Origin: DATBFX01 sp036558305
Lineage (GTDB): Bacteria; Chloroflexota; Chloroflexia; Thermomicrobiales; UBA6265
Assembly (NCBI GenBank): GCA_036558305.1
Contig: DATBFX010000341.1
Span: 1 to 64,000 of the forward strand
Direction of reading: 5' to 3'
Length of the DNA stretch: 64,000 bases
The notes under the pieces are model-generated. The model worked only from the letters and a program-made list of their open reading frames with translations, was not told the DNA's origin and did not search any database. The position numbers were made by a program, and so were the translations under genes. Positions 25,468 through 34,449 of the stretch are shown in pieces (the first letter of the stretch is position 1; each line of letters begins with the position of its first letter).

Positions 25468-25872
25468 TCATTCTGCCGGCACGAGCGCAATCGTCCCTTC
25501 GCGGGCGACGATGCCAAAATGGCGCCGGTCCAACGTCGCAACTCTGCCGCCATTCCGCTCGGCGCAGGCGATCACCATGGCGTCGACGAGACCGAGCGGA
25601 AGATCGGCAGAGCGGCGGACGAGCACCCGAACTCGCGGGATGTCCTCCGCTCCAGCATCCAGTGCGTACGTTCCGTCGTCCAGGTCGCCAAGGAACGCCT
25701 CGAGGGCGGCCGGCGTACCGCGACTGACGAGAAGATAACCAAGCTCGCCGAGGATCGCCGCGGGCACGATCCAGGGTCCGGGTTCGTTCGCCATCGCTCG
25801 CAGGACCCGCTCGTGGTCCGGGTCGCGGCGATTGAGCCGAGCCAATAAGGCGGAGGTATCGACGGTGATCAA
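25468..25872 (-). CDS. vapC: PIN-domain toxin (VapC-like)
   Basis: PIN-domain ribonuclease toxin of 134 residues. The start I propose is a TTG at 25872 overlapping the antitoxin stop (TTGA), giving the usual MITVDTSALLARLN opening; a start at 25899 would overlap the antitoxin more. Acidic metal-binding residues are visible: Asp4 (VDTSALL), Glu in AILGELGYLL, Asp in GLVDAMVIACAE and Asp in VATLDRRHFG. It is encoded against the direction of the surrounding carboxylase genes, so it is transcribed independently with vapB. Confidence 0.88.
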   Translation of the reverse strand: MITVDTSALLARLNRRDPDHERVLRAMANEPGPWIVPAAILGELGYLLVSRGTPAALEAFLGDLDDGTYALDAGAEDIPRVRVLVRRSADLPLGLVDAMVIACAERNGGRVATLDRRHFGIVAREGTIALVPAE

Positions 25873-26093
25873 ACGGGTCGCCAGTGCGCGGCCAGCCAAT
25901 CGTCGAGGTCGCGCGCCGCCAGTTCGGGATCATCGAGGGTGGCATCGGATCGTGGACGAGGCGCACGGTGGACGTGAACGTAGCCCGCGATCGCCTCGTG
26001 GAGCAAATCCATTTCTGCTCGACCGGTTTGCCGAGCGAGATCGGCGATTTGCCGGAGAAGTTCGTCCGAAAGTTCGACCGTCTTCGTCGCCAT
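25869..26093 (-). CDS. vapB: VapB-like antitoxin
   Basis: 74-residue protein whose N-terminus MATKTVELSDELLRQIADLA fits a ribbon-helix-helix antitoxin strand-helix, followed by a helix and an acidic C-terminal tail (DDPELAARDLDDWLAAHW) of the kind that binds the PIN toxin. Its TGA stop overlaps the TTG start of the toxin. The start at 26093 is the only in-frame ATG that gives the correct N-terminus; longer frames to 26843 are antisense to the hydratase gene. Confidence 0.85.
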   Translation of the reverse strand: MATKTVELSDELLRQIADLARQTGRAEMDLLHEAIAGYVHVHRAPRPRSDATLDDPELAARDLDDWLAAHWRPV

Positions 26094-26303
26094 TGCCCCA
26101 TCATGGCACGCAATCGGAGGGCGCGGTGCCGCGTTACACTGGATGCGGTCGGCCGAAGGTGTCGATTTTGTGCGGAGCCTTCCGCCTTTCGAATTCTGGA
26201 TGCGCCCAGCGCGGCAAGTTTGGCTGGTCGTCGGGCTGCCCGTGGCGGCGACGCTTAGGGGGCCGGTCCGCGCGACGGAGTGTGCGTATCGCGGGATTGA
26301 GGG

Positions 26304-27092
26304 GTGAAAGTGTTGGATGAGCTGACCGTCGTCCAAAACGGACCCGTTCGACGCATCACCTTTGCGCGTGCGGCGAAACGCAACGCCCTCTCGCGATCGC
26401 TCGTCGCCGCGCTGCACGACGCGCTCGGTGGCATCGTCGAAGGCGGCGCGACCAGGACCGTCGTCCTGGCGGGAGAGGGACCGGCGTTCTGCGCCGGTGG
26501 GGACATCGCCGAGTATGCCGAGGCGGCGGTAAGCGGCCGCGCGGAAGAGGACGCGGGCAAACTCGCCGACCTCCTGGCAAGGATGGCGGCCTGTCCGGTG
26601 CCGGTCGTGGCACGGGTGCACGGGGCTGCCTTCGGGGGCGGCGTCGGTCTGGTCTGTGCCGCCGACGTCGCGATCGCGGCCGAGGGCACCCGGTTCTCCC
26701 TGAGCGAGGCGCGGTTGGGGCTGGTGCCGGCGGTGATCTCGCCCTACGTCCTGGCGGCATTGGGAGAGCGGCAGGCGAAAGCCCTGATGCTCCTGGCGGC
26801 TCCGTTCGATACCGACGAAGCGGTGCGGTGCGGTGTCGTCCATCGGGTGGTGCCGGCCGAAGAACTCGATACGGCGGTGGACGGCGTCGTCGCGGAGCTG
26901 CTGCGGGGGGCGCCGGGGGCGTTGGCAACGATTAAGCGGATTCCGTCGATGTTGGGTGGTCTCGACGCGGCGGCGACGCGGGCCGCGACCGCCGGTCTGC
27001 TGGCGGACCGGTTGGCGAGCGAAGAGGCGCGGGAGGGCCTGCGCGCGTTCCTCGAAAAGCGGACGCCGGCGTGGGTGCCGGAGGGGTCGTGA
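26304..27092 (+). CDS. liuC: Enoyl-CoA hydratase (methylglutaconyl-CoA hydratase-like)
   Basis: Crotonase-fold enzyme, 262 residues. Oxyanion-hole segments AFCAGGDIAEY and HGAAFGGGVGLVCAADVAIA are present; the catalytic Glu is expected in the FSLSEARLGLVPAVIS helix. GTG at 26304 or GTG at 26310 (GAGGGG upstream) start the chain. Its stop overlaps the start of the biotin carboxylase gene (GTGA), proving a shared transcript. In liu clusters the gene in this position hydrates 3-methylglutaconyl-CoA, which is the likely role here; the substrate itself is inferred from context. Confidence 0.9.
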   Translation: MKVLDELTVVQNGPVRRITFARAAKRNALSRSLVAALHDALGGIVEGGATRTVVLAGEGPAFCAGGDIAEYAEAAVSGRAEEDAGKLADLLARMAACPVPVVARVHGAAFGGGVGLVCAADVAIAAEGTRFSLSEARLGLVPAVISPYVLAALGERQAKALMLLAAPFDTDEAVRCGVVHRVVPAEELDTAVDGVVAELLRGAPGALATIKRIPSMLGGLDAAATRAATAGLLADRLASEEAREGLRAFLEKRTPAWVPEGS

Positions 27093-29038
27093 GCGCGCTC
27101 GACGGCAAGCGGGTCGCGATCGCGAACCGGGGCGAGATCGCCGTACGAATCGCGGCGACGTGCCGTCGTCTGGGAACCGTGCCGGTCGTCGTCCTCGGCG
27201 AGCCCGATCTCGACGGGTACGCCGCCCGCCGGATCGGCCGGGTCGAGCTGGTAGGACCGGCGGGAGCGGAGTTCGACGTCGAGCGCGTCGTCGCCGCAGC
27301 GCGCCGGACCGGCGCGGACTTCCTGCATCCGGGCTACGGCTTCCTCAGCGAGCGGCCGGCGCTCGCGGACGCCTGCGAGGAGGCGGGAATCCGGTTCGTC
27401 GGTCCGTCCGCGGCCACGCTTCGGCTTTGCGGCGACAAACTGGCGACCCGCAACACCGCGGTCGGCGCCGGCGTGCCGGTGCTGCCGGCGAGCGGTCCGC
27501 TCGGCGACGATGCCGCCGCCTGGCTCGAAGCGGCGCGCTCCGTCGGCTTCCCGCTCATCGTCAAACCGGCAGAGGCGGGTGGCGGGCGCGGCCTGCGGCG
27601 GGTCGCCGACGAGGGATCGCTGGTCGAGGCGGTCGCGACGTCGCGGCGCGAAAGCGCCTCCTCGGGCGCCGGGGAGACGGTCTACCTGGAGCGGGAACTG
27701 GTCGAACCGCGGCACGTCGAGGTCCAGGTCGTCGCCGACGGGTCGCGGGTCGTTGCCCTCGGCGATCGCGACTGCTCGCTGCAACGGCGGCATCAGAAGG
27801 TGATCGAGGAGGCGCCGGCGCCGAACATCGACGAGAAGACGCGACGGGCACTACATACGCACGCGAGCGAGATCGCCCGCGCGGTCGGACTGCGGGGGAT
27901 CGCAACCTGCGAATTTCTGCTCGGCGCCGACGGGACGTTCGCGTTCCTCGAAGTCAACCCGCGCATCCAGGTCGAACACCCGGTCTCCGAACTCGTGACC
28001 GGCGTCGATCTCGTCGAAACGCAACTCCTGATCGCCGCCGGTACGTCGCTTTCGTTCGCTTCAGCCTTGCCGCGCGGTCACGCGATCGAAGCGCGCGTCT
28101 ATGCCGAGGACCCGTGGCACGGATTCTTTCCGGCGGCGGGGACGCTGGCGACGGTGGATTGGCCGGCCGGTCCCGGCGTCCGCGTCGATGCCGGCTACGC
28201 ATCGGGGGACGCGGTTCCGGCGACGTACGACGCGATGTTGGCGAAGGTCGTCGCCCATGGTACTGACCGCGACGCGGCACTGGCCACGCTGCGATCTGCC
28301 CTCGGCGATACGGTCGTCGCCGGCGTTCCGAGCAATCTCCCGTGGCTGATCGCGCTGCTTGACGACGGTGCGGTCCAAGCCGGCCGCGCAACGACGAGCA
28401 CAGCCGCCGCGGTCGCCCCGGCAATGCCGGACCGGACCATGGCCCTGTTGGCCGCGACCGCTCAGACGCTCGATCGCTCCCGCACCGCCACCACCGATCC
28501 CTGGTCGGCGATCGGACCGTTTCGGCTCGCGGGACCGACGACGCTGTCGTTCCATGGGGACGATTGGGAAGACCGGGTGACGGTCGAGCGGACGGCCGAC
28601 GGTTGGCAGGCGGCGATCGGCGGCGAGACCGTGTTGCTCCAATGGTGGCGGGATGCGAACGGCATCTGGACGATCGCCGGCGGTGAGCGGGTGGCGCGGC
28701 TGGCGATCGTCGATCGCGGCGAAACGCTCGAAATCTCCGGCGACGGGGGACGCTGGTTGGTCCGACCCGGGCCGAAACCCGCGACGGCCCAGACCCGCCA
28801 CGCTCGAGCGAGCGATGGCCGAGTCAGGGCGCCTCTGCCGGGTAAGGTGCTGCGCATCAACGTCGAGGTGGGAGAGCGGGTCGAGCCCGGTCAACCGGTC
28901 GTCGCCCTGAGCGCGATGAAGATGGAACTGGTTTGCGAGGTGCCGGCGGCGGGAGTCGTGGACGCCATCCTCTGCCGGGTCGATCAAATCGTCGCCGCGG
29001 ACGATGTGCTGGCGGTGATCAGTGTCGAAGATTCCTAG
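27089..29038 (+). CDS. liuD: Acyl-CoA carboxylase alpha subunit: biotin carboxylase fused to biotin carrier domain
   Basis: 649 residues from a GTG at 27089 (GGAGGGG upstream). Biotin carboxylase N-domain (VAIANRGEIAVRI, FLHPGYGFLSE), ATP-grasp (KPAEAGGGRGLRRV, RDCSLQRRHQKVIEEAPAP, EVNPRIQVEHPVSE) and C-domain (GHAIEARVYAEDP). A linker region follows, then a biotinyl domain with the AMKM site, biotin Lys611. Two departures from consensus are visible: the glycine-rich loop has GGGRG instead of GGGGKG, and NPRIQVEHP replaces NTRLQVEHP. Partner of the carboxyltransferase at 23802, forming an MCC-like enzyme. Confidence 0.93.
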   Translation: MSALDGKRVAIANRGEIAVRIAATCRRLGTVPVVVLGEPDLDGYAARRIGRVELVGPAGAEFDVERVVAAARRTGADFLHPGYGFLSERPALADACEEAGIRFVGPSAATLRLCGDKLATRNTAVGAGVPVLPASGPLGDDAAAWLEAARSVGFPLIVKPAEAGGGRGLRRVADEGSLVEAVATSRRESASSGAGETVYLERELVEPRHVEVQVVADGSRVVALGDRDCSLQRRHQKVIEEAPAPNIDEKTRRALHTHASEIARAVGLRGIATCEFLLGADGTFAFLEVNPRIQVEHPVSELVTGVDLVETQLLIAAGTSLSFASALPRGHAIEARVYAEDPWHGFFPAAGTLATVDWPAGPGVRVDAGYASGDAVPATYDAMLAKVVAHGTDRDAALATLRSALGDTVVAGVPSNLPWLIALLDDGAVQAGRATTSTAAAVAPAMPDRTMALLAATAQTLDRSRTATTDPWSAIGPFRLAGPTTLSFHGDDWEDRVTVERTADGWQAAIGGETVLLQWWRDANGIWTIAGGERVARLAIVDRGETLEISGDGGRWLVRPGPKPATAQTRHARASDGRVRAPLPGKVLRINVEVGERVEPGQPVVALSAMKMELVCEVPAAGVVDAILCRVDQIVAADDVLAVISVEDS

Positions 29039-29049
29039 CTGGCGCGCGT

Positions 29050-29622
29050 TTACGTGGTGCCCGGCGATCCGAAGAGAACGCCCTTGATGAAGGCATCTTT
29101 CCCGAGATTGTAGTCGTTCCCGTCCGTGGCACCGGCGGCGAGGACGGCGCGTTTGCGAGCCGCGTATGCGTTGACGAGCTCGGGATCGGCACGAAGGGTG
29201 TCGCGGAAGCGGCGCTGCTGGGAGACTTCGGGGGCGTCGGCGGCGATGACGTGGACGTGGAGGCGGAAGGTTTCACCGTCGTGCTCGATCGTGCCGATGC
29301 GGACCGGGCGCTCCTCTGGAAAGGCACCGGGGCGGTCGTGCCGTTGGAATCCCATCCGGTTGAGGACGTCGCGGGCCGACGCAAGGCCCCCCGGTTGGTA
29401 GAGGAGCATCAAATCGATCACTCCCTTCCCGGGGCATCCCGGCACCGCCGTGCTGCCGACGTGCTCGACCTGTACCTCTGGCATTCGGTCGCGGATCAAG
29501 TCGATGACCCGTGACGCGACCACGGGGAAGCGCGGGTCGTACGGGCGGTATGCCGCCGTTGGGTCCTGATAGCGGACGTACTCGTAGCGGCCGATCGGAC
29601 ACTCCTCGTCCGTACCGTTCAT
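29050..29622 (-). CDS. GrpB-family (UPF0157) nucleotidyltransferase-fold protein
   Basis: 190 residues from an ATG at 29622 with GGGAGGTG upstream. The hallmark VEHVGSTAVPGCPGKGVIDLML near residue 50 is the GrpB nucleotidyltransferase-like motif, and FRLHVHVI follows. No substrate is established for these proteins; some were once linked to glutamate-rich or dephospho-CoA kinase fusions. Convergent with the biotin carboxylase gene, 11 bases between stops. Confidence 0.88.
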   Translation of the reverse strand: MNGTDEECPIGRYEYVRYQDPTAAYRPYDPRFPVVASRVIDLIRDRMPEVQVEHVGSTAVPGCPGKGVIDLMLLYQPGGLASARDVLNRMGFQRHDRPGAFPEERPVRIGTIEHDGETFRLHVHVIAADAPEVSQQRRFRDTLRADPELVNAYAARKRAVLAAGATDGNDYNLGKDAFIKGVLFGSPGTT

Positions 29623-29800
29623 CGAGTTCACCTCCCGCCCGACGTGAGTGGAAAAGTTTGGCAGGATACCATGGTGGGCAAGGCACGATGGGACTGCCCC
29701 AACCACAAACGTTTGCGTACTTCCTGCCTTCGGCGGTCGCCGGTCGACCATCGCGCGTGATGACCGCGGCGACTCGGAGGGGGATCGGAGCGAAGAAGCG

Positions 29801-30520
29801 ATGACGGACCCGCTCGGCGGCGAGCAAGGCAAACGGATTGACCTCCTCACGGTGGTGATCCCGACCTACAACGAGCGGGCGACCATCGGCGAATTGTTGC
29901 GCCGGGTGCGATCGTCCCCGCTGCCGACGCAGATCATCGTCGTCGACGACGGTTCGACCGACGGCACGACGGACCTGCTCAAGGCCGAGGCGGCCACCGG
30001 AACGTTCGAACTCGTGGTCCATCCGACCAACCGCGGCAAGGGCGCCGCCGTCCGCTCCGGCCTGGAACGTGCCCGCGGCGACGTCATCGTCGTCCAGGAC
30101 GCCGATCTGGAGTACGATCCTGCCGATTACCCGCTCCTGTTGGCGCCGATCGAGAAGGGTATCGCCGAGGTCGTCTACGGCTCGCGCTTCCTGGGCCCGC
30201 ACCGCGCGATGTACTTCTGGCACAGCGTTGGGAACAAACTGCTGACCCTGACCTGCAACATCCTGTTCGACACGACGCTGACCGACCTGGAAACGGGTTA
30301 CAAGGTCCTCACGTCCGAGGTCGCCCGCTCGTTCCGGCTGCGCTCCGACCGCTGGGGATTCGACCCCGAAATCACCGCCAAGGTCCTCAAGCGCGGCCAC
30401 CGCATCTACGAAGTCCCCATCTCCTACGCCGGCCGCGAATTTCGCGAGGGCAAGAAAATCACCTGGAAGGACGGGCTCGTCGTCGTCGCGACACTGCTCC
30501 GATACCGACTGTTCGAGTAA
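29801..30520 (+). CDS. Family 2 glycosyltransferase (dolichol-phosphate-mannose-synthase-like)
   Basis: 239-residue GT-A enzyme transferring a sugar from a nucleotide donor, probably to a polyprenyl phosphate. LLTVVIPTYNERATIGELL, the VVDDGSTDGT loop, and the DADLEYDPADYP metal-binding Asp motif are all present; the acceptor-side segment LETGYKVLTSEVA and WGFDPEITAKV match the DPM1/GtrB group. No membrane helices, so a soluble catalytic unit. The next gene encodes a polytopic GT-C-like transferase that would use the lipid-linked sugar. Confidence 0.9.
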   Translation: MTDPLGGEQGKRIDLLTVVIPTYNERATIGELLRRVRSSPLPTQIIVVDDGSTDGTTDLLKAEAATGTFELVVHPTNRGKGAAVRSGLERARGDVIVVQDADLEYDPADYPLLLAPIEKGIAEVVYGSRFLGPHRAMYFWHSVGNKLLTLTCNILFDTTLTDLETGYKVLTSEVARSFRLRSDRWGFDPEITAKVLKRGHRIYEVPISYAGREFREGKKITWKDGLVVVATLLRYRLFE

Positions 30521-30608
30521 CCATCGGGTTCGCATTGCATCGGGATTGATCCGAGCGTACGATGACTCGCGATCGAGCGAGCGGACTGGCGATCGGAGCG
30601 TCGGAACG

Positions 30609-32960
30609 GTGATCGAAGGCTTGGCCGCGGCGTCCGCCTGGGGATCGGCGAGCGCACCCGTCGTGCTCCTCGCCGGTCTCCGCTTGCTGGGGCCGGACGG
30701 ATTGATCCTGGTCGCAACCGCCGCGGTGATCGCCGGCTGTGCCGCCTGGGCGTCCCGCGGGCGGGTGGAGTCCCTGCTTCCCGAGACGGATGCGCCGCCG
30801 ATTCCGCGACCAGCCCCGCCACCGGTCGTTCGTTCCGAGCCGGTTCCCACGCCCGTCATCGTCGGACCCGAACCACCATTTGCCGTGAGTCCCCTCCCCG
30901 CGACTTTACTTCCGGCGCCTGTCCCGGTGCCGGTCATGCCGCGACCGAAAGCACGCGCCTTTCCCCTCCGCTGGGAGATGATGCTCGTCGCTCCGGCCGG
31001 CCTCATCCTCCTCATCGTCGCCAACCATTCACTCAACGACCAAGATCTGACGCTCGTCACGCTGCTCATGCTGGTCGTCGGTTGCGCGCTCTGGATCTAC
31101 GACCAGCGAACCAACGGCGGTGTCTTTCTCCCCTGGTCGGCGCGGAATGCTCAGTCGCTTTCAATCGGATCGTTTCAGCGGCGGATGCTCGCGGTCGCGA
31201 TCATCGCCGCCGGCGCGGCCTATGCCTGGTCCAGCGACAACACCTTCCGTCCCTTCGGCGTGGCAAATTGGCTGCTTTCCGTTGCCGCCTGGAGCCTGGC
31301 CTGGTGGCCGAGAAGGTTCGACCCCGGCGCCGCCGAGCGCGTCCCCCGCGCGCCCTTCGCGCTGTCGGCCAAGGACGTCGTCCTCCTCGCCGGACTGTTC
31401 GCCGCGATCGCCGCGGGCGCCTTCTTCCGCTTCTACCGCATCGACGAGACACCCCTCGATCCGACGAGCGACCACGCCGAAAAGCTCCTCGACGTCACCG
31501 ACGTCCTCCACGGCAAGCGCCCCATCTTTTTCGAGCGCAACACCGGGCGGGAGCCGACCCAGTTTTACTTCACGGCCGCCTACCTCCGGATAACCCACCT
31601 GCCGACCAATTTCACGACGCTCAAACTCGGCACCGCCTTCATCGGAACGCTCGCCATTCCCCTCGTCTATTTGCTCGCCACGGAGCTGGCCGGCAGAACG
31701 ACCGGTCTTTTTGCCGCGACGCTCTACGCGATCGGTACCTGGCCGGTGGAGATCGCCCGCGCCGGGTTGCGGTTTCCCTACGCGCCGCTCGCCACCGCCG
31801 CCGTGCTCTGGTTCCTCCTGCGTTGGATGCGGACGCGCGATCGCCGCGACGCCCTGCTCTGCGGTCTCGGTCTCGGCGTCGGTCTCTACGGCTACACCCC
31901 GTTCCGCATCGTCGTGCTTTCCGTCGGTCTCGGTCTCCTCCTCGCCCTCGTCACTTCCGCGACCACGGCACAGCGGCGTCGCGTCGTCGGTGATGGCCTG
32001 CTGATCGGTGCCACCGCGGCGGTGGTCTTCGTCCCCCTCGGTCGCTACGCCCTGGAACACCGCGAGATGTTCTGGTACCGCGCCGGCGGTCGCCTCACCG
32101 GCGACAACGGCGGCAACGCCTTCGCCGCCCTCGTCGACCACATCTCGGTTTTCCTGCGCAACAACTGGAACGCGGCGCTCGGGTTCAACTGGCGGGGCGA
32201 CTCGACGTTCGTCAACGCGGTGACCTACGCCCCCATGATGGACCTCGTCACGGGCGCGCTCTTCCTCGCCGGTCTCACGGTCGTCCTCGCCCAGATCGCC
32301 TTTCGTCGTGACGTCCGCGCGGTGTTCCTCCTCGCCGCGTTCCCGCTACTGCTCCTCTCGTCGACACTGGCGATCGCTTTTCCCTGGGAAAATCCGAGCG
32401 TCAACCGCGAAGGTCCCGCCGCCCCCTTCGCCTTCACCATCGCCGCACTACCGCTGGCCGTTCTCGTTCGACGCCTGCGGGCTGGCCTCGGTTCGACGCG
32501 CGGTTACCTCGTGGCGGCCCCGGCAATCGCGGTGCTGATCGGCGTGGCGGCGGTCCGCGGTTTCGACCAGTACTTCCACGACTTCGACCGCCAGACCCGT
32601 GCTTCGGTCCCAAACACCACCGAGATTGCCCAGGCGATCCGCGGTGCGGCCGTGGTTGGCGTCTCGCCGGACGATGCCTACGTGATCGATGCCCCCTATT
32701 GGCTCGACATCCGCAACATCGGGATCGCGCTCGGCGACATCGATTGGGGACCGGCCCACAACGTCCGCGTCGGCGACCCGCTGCCGACCCTATCGTCGTC
32801 GCGTCCCCTCCTCCTTATTCTCAAGGGCGACGATCAGACGCGATTGGCCGAGGTGGAACGCGCGTTTCCGTGGGGTCACGTCACGAGGTACCCGACCGAA
32901 GTCCCCTCCCACGCATTCGTGACCGTTTGGGTACCGGCCCCGACCCCGTTCCTCCCGTAG
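30609..32960 (+). CDS. Polytopic GT-C type glycosyltransferase (family 39-like)
   Basis: About 783 residues from a GTG at 30609; a TTG at 30546 would add 21. After two N-terminal helices there is a Pro-rich loop (PPIPRPAPPPVVRSE ... PVPVPVMPRP, roughly residues 60-120), then about ten more membrane helices. The first large loop has FFRFYRIDETPLDPTSDHAEKLLDVTDVL, with an acidic pair in the place typical of GT-C active sites, and REPTQFYFTAAYL. The C-terminal region is soluble. Probably uses a polyprenyl-phosphate sugar made by the upstream GT2. Acceptor unknown. Confidence 0.8.
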   Translation: MIEGLAAASAWGSASAPVVLLAGLRLLGPDGLILVATAAVIAGCAAWASRGRVESLLPETDAPPIPRPAPPPVVRSEPVPTPVIVGPEPPFAVSPLPATLLPAPVPVPVMPRPKARAFPLRWEMMLVAPAGLILLIVANHSLNDQDLTLVTLLMLVVGCALWIYDQRTNGGVFLPWSARNAQSLSIGSFQRRMLAVAIIAAGAAYAWSSDNTFRPFGVANWLLSVAAWSLAWWPRRFDPGAAERVPRAPFALSAKDVVLLAGLFAAIAAGAFFRFYRIDETPLDPTSDHAEKLLDVTDVLHGKRPIFFERNTGREPTQFYFTAAYLRITHLPTNFTTLKLGTAFIGTLAIPLVYLLATELAGRTTGLFAATLYAIGTWPVEIARAGLRFPYAPLATAAVLWFLLRWMRTRDRRDALLCGLGLGVGLYGYTPFRIVVLSVGLGLLLALVTSATTAQRRRVVGDGLLIGATAAVVFVPLGRYALEHREMFWYRAGGRLTGDNGGNAFAALVDHISVFLRNNWNAALGFNWRGDSTFVNAVTYAPMMDLVTGALFLAGLTVVLAQIAFRRDVRAVFLLAAFPLLLLSSTLAIAFPWENPSVNREGPAAPFAFTIAALPLAVLVRRLRAGLGSTRGYLVAAPAIAVLIGVAAVRGFDQYFHDFDRQTRASVPNTTEIAQAIRGAAVVGVSPDDAYVIDAPYWLDIRNIGIALGDIDWGPAHNVRVGDPLPTLSSSRPLLLILKGDDQTRLAEVERAFPWGHVTRYPTEVPSHAFVTVWVPAPTPFLP

Positions 32961-33241
32961 TCCCGCCGGGCGTCGAAACGCGGCGAGGACGTGACGGAAG
33001 TACCCGGCAGCCCCGCGTTCAGGCTCCTCACCGGCTCCTGGCTACCGAACCGGCGGGCCGCCGGGGCTCAATCGTATGGACCTTTGCGATTAGACGGGAC
33101 GAGGTCACCGTCGCGACGCGAATCCAGGACCAAGATCGCCCCTCGCCGACGCCCGCCGCGTCTTGGGGGACGTACAATTCGTCGCAACGGGTTCGCGGTC
33201 CGCCGATGGCGGCCGCCCGGGCCTTACCAAAGGAGCGGTCA
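32961..33241. other. Spacer upstream of the branched-chain dehydrogenase operon
   Basis: 281 bp with no gene. The E1alpha frame is open through it but the composition is Arg/Pro-rich and unlike the protein. It ends with AAGGAG before the E1alpha ATG. A promoter for the bkd genes is expected here; none is clear enough to mark. Confidence 0.45.
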
Positions 33242-34378
33242 ATGCCGACCCGATCCAAGAAACCTCCCGCCAAAGCCGTCCAAGACGCGTTCCAGGCCGG
33301 AGCCGCCTCGCCGAACGGGAACGGCTCCCTCCATCTGCCGCTCGACCACGTCGACGTCGGCGCCGGCACGATCACCGCCACCGTCGCACCGCCTTCGACC
33401 GGCAGCGCCGGACTGCCTCATGAGTCCTTGCGGGAGATGTATTCCTTCATGGCTCTCGCACGCGCCCTCGACGAACGGATCTGGCAACTCAATCGCTCCG
33501 GCAAGGCGCCCTTCGTCGTCTCCGGTCAGGGTCACGAAGCGGCCCAGGTCGGCGCCGCCTTCGCCCTCGATCGCGACAACGACATCATCATCCCCTACTA
33601 CCGCGATCTCGCCCTTTGCCTCGTCTTCGGCCTCACCGCGCGCGACGTGTTGATGGGCGTGTTGGCCCGCGCGGACGACGCCGTCTCCGGGGCGCGCCAG
33701 ATGCCGGCCCACTACGGCTCGGCCAAACGGCGCATCATCAGCGGTTCCAGCGTCGTCGGCACCCAGATCCCGCAGGCGACCGGTACCGCCTACGCCGCCA
33801 AACTGCGGCGCACCGGTCAGGTCACCCTCGTCGCCTTCGGTGAGGGCGCCACCTCCGAAGGCGATTTCCACGAGGCCTGCAACTTCGCCGGCATCCACAA
33901 GCTGCCCGTGATCTTCTTTTGCGAGAACAACCGCTACGCCATCTCGGTCCCCCAGGACAAGCAGATCGCCATCGACAACGTCGCCGATCGCGCCGCCGGT
34001 TACGGCTTCCCCGGTGTGGTCGTCGATGGAACTGATCTCCTCTCCGTCTACCAGGTGATCAAGGACGCCGCCGACCGCGCCCGCCGCGGCGACGGCGCCA
34101 CGCTCGTCGAAGCGAAGCTCTACCGCTTCCATCCCCACTCTTCCGACGACGATGATCGCTTCTACCGCGATCCCCACGAGGTCAAAGCCTGGCGTGCCCA
34201 CGATCCCGTCGCCCGCTTCGACGCCCGTCTGCGCGAGCTCGGCGCGCTCGACGACGGTACCGCCGCCGAGATCGCCGCCCGCGTCAAACGAGAGGTGAAC
34301 GCCGCCACCGAGTCCGCCGAACAAGCACCACTCCCCGACCCCGCGACGTTCGATCGCCACGTCTACGCCGAGCGCTAG
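33242..34378 (+). CDS. bkdAA: Branched-chain 2-oxoacid dehydrogenase E1 alpha subunit
   Basis: 378 residues, ATG with AAGGAGCGGTCA upstream. E1alpha of the thiamine-diphosphate-dependent complex that oxidatively decarboxylates the oxoacids of Leu, Ile and Val. The BCKDH branch is indicated by FVVSGQGHEAAQVGAAFALD, IPYYRDLALCLVFG, GARQMPAHYGSAKRRI and the TPP site VAFGEGATSEGDFHEACNFA followed by FFCENNRYAISVP. The phosphorylation-loop-like HPHSSDDDDRFYRD is near the end. The first 50 residues are a low-complexity leader. Forms a tetramer with the E1beta at 34450. Confidence 0.93.
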   Translation: MPTRSKKPPAKAVQDAFQAGAASPNGNGSLHLPLDHVDVGAGTITATVAPPSTGSAGLPHESLREMYSFMALARALDERIWQLNRSGKAPFVVSGQGHEAAQVGAAFALDRDNDIIIPYYRDLALCLVFGLTARDVLMGVLARADDAVSGARQMPAHYGSAKRRIISGSSVVGTQIPQATGTAYAAKLRRTGQVTLVAFGEGATSEGDFHEACNFAGIHKLPVIFFCENNRYAISVPQDKQIAIDNVADRAAGYGFPGVVVDGTDLLSVYQVIKDAADRARRGDGATLVEAKLYRFHPHSSDDDDRFYRDPHEVKAWRAHDPVARFDARLRELGALDDGTAAEIAARVKREVNAATESAEQAPLPDPATFDRHVYAER

Positions 34379-34396
34379 CACCGGCGCTGGTTGTAG

Positions 34397-34417
34397 GGGA
34401 GGGCCCCGTGCCCTCCC
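34397..34417. repeat. Short intercistronic hairpin between E1alpha and E1beta
   Basis: gggagggc (34397-34404) pairs with gccctccc (34410-34417), loop 5. Preceded by gta at 34393-34395, giving the same gtagggg...ggg core as the palindrome at 6254. A GTG at 34408 that could serve as an alternative E1beta start falls inside this hairpin, a reason to prefer the ATG at 34450. Confidence 0.65.
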
Positions 34418-34449
34418 GCGCCACCCAAACACGGCGCAAAGGATTGGCA

